Made by a program: the position numbers and the translations under genes. From the NCBI GenBank assembly GCA_019752775.1, contig JAIELU010000114.1, forward strand, positions 1 through 9,749: DNA of 9,749 nucleotides. Reading direction: 5' to 3'. This document shows, piece after piece, positions 5,995 to 9,749 of this stretch. The DNA is from Campylobacterales bacterium. GTDB taxonomy: Bacteria; Campylobacterota; Campylobacteria; Campylobacterales; Arcobacteraceae. Every line of letters begins with the position of its first letter. Within the stretch, counting starts at the first letter, position 1. Under the pieces are notes generated by a model. The model did no database searches. It had not been told where the DNA came from and saw nothing but the letters and a program-made list of their open reading frames with translations.

Positions 5995-6225
5995 TTATAT
6001 ATTATTACAATAAACACATTTCCCATCTTGCGTTAATTCACTAGCTTTTACAACTCTATCACAATTTGGGCAACTATTTTGGCTTTCAAGATAATTATCA
6101 AATATCTTTTTAATTCGTAAATCTAAATCTCCTGTTTGTTTGAAGGGTTTGTATTTATGGTATAAATAAAAACAAGGAATTACTAAAAAATAAGTTAAAA
6201 ATTCTTTATCTCCATTTATATTCAT
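5995..6225 (-). CDS. Small membrane protein with C-terminal zinc ribbon
   Basis: 76 residues: a hydrophobic segment at about 9-22 (FLTYFLVIPCFYLY), a basic linker (HKYKPFK), a short helix, and a zinc ribbon with CPNC (C52, C55) and CVYC (C70, C73). It is the second membrane/zinc-ribbon protein in the window. The start lies inside a decayed tail of a small membrane-protein paralog, so its leader is borrowed sequence. The only purine-rich signals upstream are AAAGAA and a GGA too close to the ATG. Its place among immunity-like genes suggests a link to the toxin locus. No named family is recognised. Confidence 0.65.
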   Translation of the reverse strand: MNINGDKEFLTYFLVIPCFYLYHKYKPFKQTGDLDLRIKKIFDNYLESQNSCPNCDRVVKASELTQDGKCVYCNNI

Positions 6226-6301
6226 TCCATAATTCTTTGATTATTGCTATTAATATTCTAATACTCCAAACTACAAAAAAACTATTAAAATAAATATATA
6301 A
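6226..6301 (-). pseudogene. C-terminal tail remnant of a small membrane-protein paralog
   Basis: In the same frame as, and directly after, the stop of the 6302-6529 gene, the minus strand reads LYIYFNSFFVVWS, then IRILIAIIKELWNEYKWR and a stop (the last codons run a few bases into the next gene). The end is clearly related to IIRLLIVIFKELWNEYKSRR at 6553-6615; the DNA of the two tails (about 6222-6270 and 6575-6623) is visibly similar. There is no start codon, so it is a leftover of a third copy. Confidence 0.6.
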
Positions 6302-6529
6302 TTACTTACTCTCACTTTTATACTTTTTCCATAAAGAATAAATTATTTTAATTAATATTAAAATGAGTTGTAAAGGTATTAAAATATAAAATATTATAAA
6401 AGTTAATAGTAATAGCAAATATCCTTCATTCTCTTTATCTAATCCAAAAACACCACTTATTAGCATTAAAAAGAAACTTATAAATATAGTAATTAAAGGT
6501 AATAAGTATTTAGGAAATTTTTTTATCAT
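6302..6529 (-). CDS. Small two-helix membrane protein, immunity-like
   Basis: 75 residues with two hydrophobic segments (about 8-28 and 37-63), the loop GLDKENEGYLL between them, and a basic end (WKKYKSESK). It is paralogous to the broken gene at 6553-6786: both have a NKEE/DKENE-GYL loop, a second hydrophobic stretch and a W-x-x-YKS end. Its leader contains a copy of the toxin gene's 3' end (AAAGTATGGGAG.AATTTAATG), so its start codon derives from toxin-tail sequence. No Shine-Dalgarno other than the GG of that leader is seen. Small polytopic proteins downstream of a membrane-active toxin are typical immunity candidates; the function is inferred. Confidence 0.65.
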   Translation of the reverse strand: MIKKFPKYLLPLITIFISFFLMLISGVFGLDKENEGYLLLLLTFIIFYILIPLQLILILIKIIYSLWKKYKSESK

Positions 6530-6548
6530 TAAATTACTCCCATACTTT
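6521..6548 (-). repeat. Toxin 3'-end copy in front of the 6529 gene
   Basis: Matches 7249-7276 at 27 of 28 bases. In the toxin gene this stretch encodes KVWEQFNDK; here the Gln codon CAA is a TAA stop. The preceding minus-strand frame reads MSIRVEDSKKVWE, resembling the toxin end (NIRVES...SVKVWEQ) with a deletion. Confidence 0.85.
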
Positions 6549-6552
6549 TTTA

Positions 6553-6786
6553 CTATCTTCTACTCTTATACTCATTCCACAATTCTTTAAATATCACTAT
6601 TAATAATCTAATAATCTAAATTGTAAATTGTAAAAAAATAACTAATATTGCCAATACTATCAAAAAATGACTCAAATATCCAATCTCTTCTTTATTCTCA
6701 AATAATGTATAGTTATCCCCTAAAATCCATCCTAATAACAGTAAAAATATTCCTATAAAGAAAAAAATAGAATTTGTTGTCTTCAT
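6553..6786 (-). pseudogene. Small membrane protein interrupted by an in-frame TAG
   Basis: The minus strand from the ATG at 6786 encodes 56 residues (MKTTNSIFFFIGIFLLLLGW, ILGDNYTLFENKEEIGYL, SHFLIVLAILVIFLQFTI) and then TAG at 6616-6618. The same frame continues for 20 more residues (IIRLLIVIFKELWNEYKSRR) to a second stop at 6553. The neighbour at 6302-6529 has a homologous tail without a stop, so the TAG is most likely a nonsense mutation. The first part keeps two hydrophobic helices and could still make a shortened protein. The leader AGTATGGTATAAAATAAA is shared with other genes of the array. Confidence 0.65.
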
Positions 6787-6814
6787 TTTATTTTATACCA
6801 TACTTTATTACTAT

Positions 6815-7201
6815 TTATTTTTTCAAAGATAGAAAAATATAATATATAAATAAAATTAGAAGTTGTAATATGACAAGTGAAGAAAGTATATTACATACTG
6901 AAAATCCAAATAAAGATTCATAACATGTATAATCAGAAGTTATTATTGTACCTTTTATAAAATAATCAATTAAGATATTTATAAATGTAGGTAAAAATAA
7001 AATAAATATTCTTATTTTATGTAATATTAATGTTAAAATAGAAATGAAAGCCAATGGTTCTATAATTTGATAAAGAAAATGTATAAAAAAACCAATATAA
7101 CCCCAAAACTCTCCTTTTAAATAAACTATTATTATAAAGAATATTAAATTTAAAAGTATAAACAAATATATAAAAACAAATACTGACTTATTTAAATACA
7201 T
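6815..7201 (-). CDS. Four-helix membrane protein, probable immunity to the lipase-like toxin
   Basis: 128 residues, almost entirely hydrophobic, with about four transmembrane helices (near 7-28, 33-60, 64-84 and 104-125). A short loop, TIITSDYTCYESLFGFSVC, carries two cysteines (C93, C103). The start is 18 bases after the toxin stop, the usual place and spacing of a CdiI-type immunity gene. Immunity proteins for membrane-targeting or lipid-degrading toxins are often integral membrane proteins. No sequence family is recognised, and such proteins diverge fast. The leader AGTATGGGTAATAATTTAAA resembles those of the next two genes of the array. Confidence 0.75.
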   Translation of the reverse strand: MYLNKSVFVFIYLFILLNLIFFIIIVYLKGEFWGYIGFFIHFLYQIIEPLAFISILTLILHKIRIFILFLPTFINILIDYFIKGTIITSDYTCYESLFGFSVCNILSSLVILQLLILFIYYIFLSLKK

Positions 7202-7219
7202 TTTAAATTATTACCCATA

Positions 7220-9749
7220 CTATTTATTTTTGTTATTAAAATTAATGCTTTTATCATTAAATTGCTCCCATACTTTAACACTATCTAAATCAGAATGACT
7301 ATTTATTGGATGATTTCCACTTTCTACTCTAATATTTTTTGTTCCATCTTGTATTCTTGAATCATATCCAAGTGATGACAAATTATTTAAATAACTCTTG
7401 TAACTATAAATTCCCCCTAATATCTGAACTACATCACTTGTATCATAAATATTTTTAATTGTTGAGTTTTCACTAAATTTACTATAATCTATTTCATAAT
7501 CCTTTCTTACTGGTGTTCCCATAAACACTACATTATCTATTTTTTTATCTCCTTGATAAAATTGTGTTAAATCTTTGATTACATTTCCACCATGTGAGTG
7601 TCCTATTATATTTAAAGTTTCCCCATCTTTAAATTCATAATTTTCTATAAATTCACTTAATCTAAATCCAGCATTAGCTCTTGACCAAAAACTATTATCA
7701 GCACCACTACCATTTTCTGTTCCATCTTTACCACTCCAATCAAACTGATAAACTGGTTCATTATAAGTTTTACTAACCGAATCTAAAAAATCTTTATCTG
7801 CATCTTTTGGTGATGAGTATGTTCCATGTACAAATATTGTCAAGTCATCAATTCTCCCATCACCACTATCAGCCTTAGCTACATCTTTTTTATACAATAC
7901 TGAATTTTGATATAAAGCATACAAATCATTTATTGAGTTCAAACTATTTATTTTATTACTATCCAATTTCACATTATTATAAACATATGATGAAAAGTCT
8001 AATCCACTTGAAGAATAGTTACCAAACAAATTTGCATATTCTTCTTGCAGTTGTGTTGTATCTCTTAGATATGTTTGTCCTTGATTTTGTCTTACATGGG
8101 CTACTTCATGTCCTAGGGTATTTGCGGTATTTAAAGCATTTTGATTATTTAATTTATCTAAGTAAACATTTGAGTTTGTATTATCTTTATTTGTATATGT
8201 TGAACCATATTTACCATTTAAAACAGCCATTTTTGCATTTTCTATATTTACTCCATAAACATCTGCATAGATTTGTGCGTAATCATTTAAGGCTATATTT
8301 ATTTGTTCTTGTGAGTAGTTTTGTTGATTCTCTAAAATACTTATAGTTTCTCCTTTATCTTTTAGTGCTAGGGCTTTTTGTACATCTAAATCTTTTTGTA
8401 CATCATCTATATGGTCAAATGTATCTTTAATATTTAAAGAATCTGAACTTGCTACATCACCTATTGCTTGTCCTAATCTTTTTGTTCGTTCTATATCTTC
8501 TGCTATTTGATTTCTTCCATCTTCAGTTAAAAGTCTTGTATCCAATGTTGCATCTACTTTTGTACCTGTTGAGCTTGAGTACAAGTCTTTATTTATTTTA
8601 CTTGTATCGGTATTTAATCTTTCTAAATCATCTGAATTCTCTTTATCTTTAATATTAATATTCCCTTGTCCCAATGTTGCTAGGGTTTTACTTGCATTTA
8701 TACTTAGAGAATTTGAAGCATTATATCCTACACTTGAAATACCTTTTTGCACATCTTGGTTTTTATCATTTACTCCACTTAGGTTAAAATTTGCACTTGC
8801 TCCTAAAGATTTATTTGAGGAGTAAGATGAGTTTGAAAGGTTTCCAAATGTCAATGTATTTGTAGTAAAGTTTAGGTTTTTATTATCTATAAAGTTTCCA
8901 TCTTCTGTGAAGTTTCCACTTGCTAGTAATGAACCTTTTAAATGAGTATTATTTCCTACATTTACATTTACTTTATCTCCTGTTATAGAGCTTAGAACTG
9001 TTTGTTTATTTTGAGTAACACCATTACTCATAGAGAATCCACCATTTACAGAACTTGAGCTTCCACCTACATTTACATTAAACCCTTTATGACTTGAAGA
9101 GTATTCATCTCTTAAACTTTCTAATACTAGGTTATTTCCTACATTTAGGTTTAATGTATCATTTGCTTTTAGATTTGCTCCTTGAAATATTGCATCATTT
9201 TTTACATTCACATACATATTATTTGATTGTAGGTTTGAGTTATTATTTAAAAAGCTATCACTTGAAGAGTCACTTTTACCAAATCCTAATCCAGCTGTTC
9301 CTCCACCTCCGCCATACATAGTATAAGAGATACTTCCATTTAAGCTTTTACTATCATTTGAAGAAGTAAACATATCTTGTGAAGCTTTTACATTTAAGTT
9401 ATTTGTATTTATATACAAGTTCTCATCTGCTATTACATTTGAGCCTACTACATTTGTATTTGTACTTAAATTCTCATCGGTATTTATAATGATATTTTTT
9501 GCTACTAAATTTGAAGCATTTGAGGTTGTTGATGAGTTTGTTGTATTTGATTTATTTCCATTTACATCTAAAGATATTCCAGCACTAAATCCCCAATTTT
9601 TTTGGGAAGCCAAGCGAGCTGAAGTTAATTTAGAATTAAGTTCTTTTTCTAGTGAATAATTATGGTGATTTCCCCACCACTTGATTGCACCCTCTTCATT
9701 AGAGGTAATTGCGGGAATGATAAAATCATTTTTCTTTAAGCGCTCAAGA
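7220..9749 (-). CDS. CdiA/FhaB-like polymorphic toxin, C-terminal part with lipase-like toxin (5' end beyond window)
   Basis: The frame is open from the right edge to the stop, 842 codons visible; residue numbers here count from the TTG at 9613. Residues 1-330 are Asn/Ser/Gly-rich FHA-type beta-helix repeats (KNWGFSAGISLDVNG, LNLNVGNNLVLESLRDEYSS) of a secreted filamentous adhesin of a two-partner system. Residues 361-469 are the pretoxin segment (LLTEDGRNQ to NIENAKMAVLNGKY), present again at 4733-5055. Then comes LGHEVAHVRQNQ, an HExxH zinc-peptidase motif (H502, E503, H506; E524 or E525 as possible third ligand). Residues about 590-797 form an alpha/beta hydrolase: FVHGT oxyanion region (H596-G597), nucleophile elbow GHSHGG (Ser673), acid D724 or D727 in YDTSDVVQ, base H768 or H773 near the end. 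The likely activity is lipase or esterase, with membrane lipid as target. The first 45 codons before residue 1 do not look like FHA repeats. Confidence 0.9.
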   Translation of the reverse strand, partial: LERLKKNDFIIPAITSNEEGAIKWWGNHHNYSLEKELNSKLTSARLASQKNWGFSAGISLDVNGNKSNTTNSSTTSNASNLVAKNIIINTDENLSTNTNVVGSNVIADENLYINTNNLNVKASQDMFTSSNDSKSLNGSISYTMYGGGGGTAGLGFGKSDSSSDSFLNNNSNLQSNNMYVNVKNDAIFQGANLKANDTLNLNVGNNLVLESLRDEYSSSHKGFNVNVGGSSSSVNGGFSMSNGVTQNKQTVLSSITGDKVNVNVGNNTHLKGSLLASGNFTEDGNFIDNKNLNFTTNTLTFGNLSNSSYSSNKSLGASANFNLSGVNDKNQDVQKGISSVGYNASNSLSINASKTLATLGQGNINIKDKENSDDLERLNTDTSKINKDLYSSSTGTKVDATLDTRLLTEDGRNQIAEDIERTKRLGQAIGDVASSDSLNIKDTFDHIDDVQKDLDVQKALALKDKGETISILENQQNYSQEQINIALNDYAQIYADVYGVNIENAKMAVLNGKYGSTYTNKDNTNSNVYLDKLNNQNALNTANTLGHEVAHVRQNQGQTYLRDTTQLQEEYANLFGNYSSSGLDFSSYVYNNVKLDSNKINSLNSINDLYALYQNSVLYKKDVAKADSGDGRIDDLTIFVHGTYSSPKDADKDFLDSVSKTYNEPVYQFDWSGKDGTENGSGADNSFWSRANAGFRLSEFIENYEFKDGETLNIIGHSHGGNVIKDLTQFYQGDKKIDNVVFMGTPVRKDYEIDYSKFSENSTIKNIYDTSDVVQILGGIYSYKSYLNNLSSLGYDSRIQDGTKNIRVESGNHPINSHSDLDSVKVWEQFNDKSINFNNKNK
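7249..7276 (-). repeat. Toxin 3'-end segment duplicated at 6521-6548
   Basis: Encodes KVWEQFNDK near the toxin C-terminus. The copy 728 bases downstream in transcription order differs at one base. A looser copy (AGTATGGGTAATAATTTAAA) follows the toxin stop itself. Confidence 0.85.
8207..8530 (-). repeat. Pretoxin repeat, main copy inside the toxin gene
   Basis: Encodes the conserved segment between FHA repeats and the variable C-terminal domains, ending at NGKY. It is the partner of the orphan copy at 4733-5055 and a natural site for homologous recombination that swaps toxin ends. Its last part, GVNIENAKMAVLNGKYG, plays the position of the VENN-type boundary motif of other CdiA proteins. Confidence 0.92.
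9614..9749 (-). other. Compositionally distinct segment at the 5' edge of the toxin frame
   Basis: By hand count this stretch is about 38% G+C, against roughly 25-27% in the adjoining toxin lines, and it uses CGC arginine codons otherwise scarce here. It encodes FIIPAITSNEEGAIKWWGNH, HNYSLEKELNSKLTSARLAS in frame with the haemagglutinin part, but it lacks the Asn/Ser/Gly repeat texture. It is probably a junction with other DNA; I do not recognise the protein it comes from. Confidence 0.45.

Noticed and set aside
8190..8290. Possible boundary motif equivalent to VENN or (Q/E)LYN
   Set aside because: VNIENAKMAVLNGKYG lies at the right place but is not a match to either named motif, so no such motif is claimed.
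7933..9321. Plus-strand open frames at 7933-8346, 8449-8652 and 9094-9321
   Set aside because: Leu/His/Tyr-rich antisense shadows of the haemagglutinin gene's repetitive Asn/Lys codons; no start signals.
1..9749. CRISPR array, tRNA, rRNA or replication origin
   Set aside because: No regularly spaced repeats, cloverleaf or iteron cluster could be found by eye.

Overview
The window is very AT-rich, has a Campylobacterota-like promoter and codon style, and carries an FhaB/CdiA-type protein, many small lipoproteins and an IS3 remnant. This fits an Arcobacter-group bacterium (Arcobacter/Aliarcobacter or a relative). The genus is inferred from composition and gene content, not shown directly. No rRNA, tRNA or CRISPR array is visible. 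It looks like an accessory region.

Layout from left to right. (1) 1-1342, minus strand: a HipBA-type toxin-antitoxin pair, with hipA running off the left edge. (2) 1618-2356: a small helix-turn-helix regulator divergent from a small membrane-anchored zinc-ribbon protein. The plus-strand promoter has a near-consensus -35/-10 and a 21-bp perfect palindrome at its start point. (3) 2388-4096, minus strand: a tight four-gene envelope operon (lipoprotein, PLDc_N-like membrane protein, TraT-family surface-exclusion lipoprotein, second lipoprotein). It is divergent from an XRE-family regulator at 4233-4532 that starts at TTG and has repeated putative operators in the shared control region. (4) 4522-9749, minus strand: a contact-dependent-inhibition-like polymorphic toxin locus.

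In transcription order (right to left) the toxin locus begins with the 3' part of a filamentous-haemagglutinin/CdiA-like gene. Its C-terminus carries a conserved pretoxin segment, an HEVAH putative metallopeptidase segment and an alpha/beta-hydrolase (lipase/esterase-like) toxin with GHSHGG. It is followed by a four-helix membrane protein that is the best immunity candidate. Next come a string of small membrane proteins and fragments, some of them paralogous and some broken, and a second zinc-ribbon membrane protein. After these lie a degraded reading frame, a lipoprotein and a roughly 94%-identical orphan copy of the pretoxin segment. The orphan copy is frameshifted and joined directly to the C-terminal remnant of an IS3 transposase.

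Short copies of the toxin gene's own 3' end sit between the downstream immunity-like genes. This suggests the array grew by repeated replacement of toxin-tail/immunity cassettes, with older cassettes decaying. The first ~136 bases of the toxin gene at the right edge have a visibly different composition and do not look like haemagglutinin repeats, which suggests a recombination junction.
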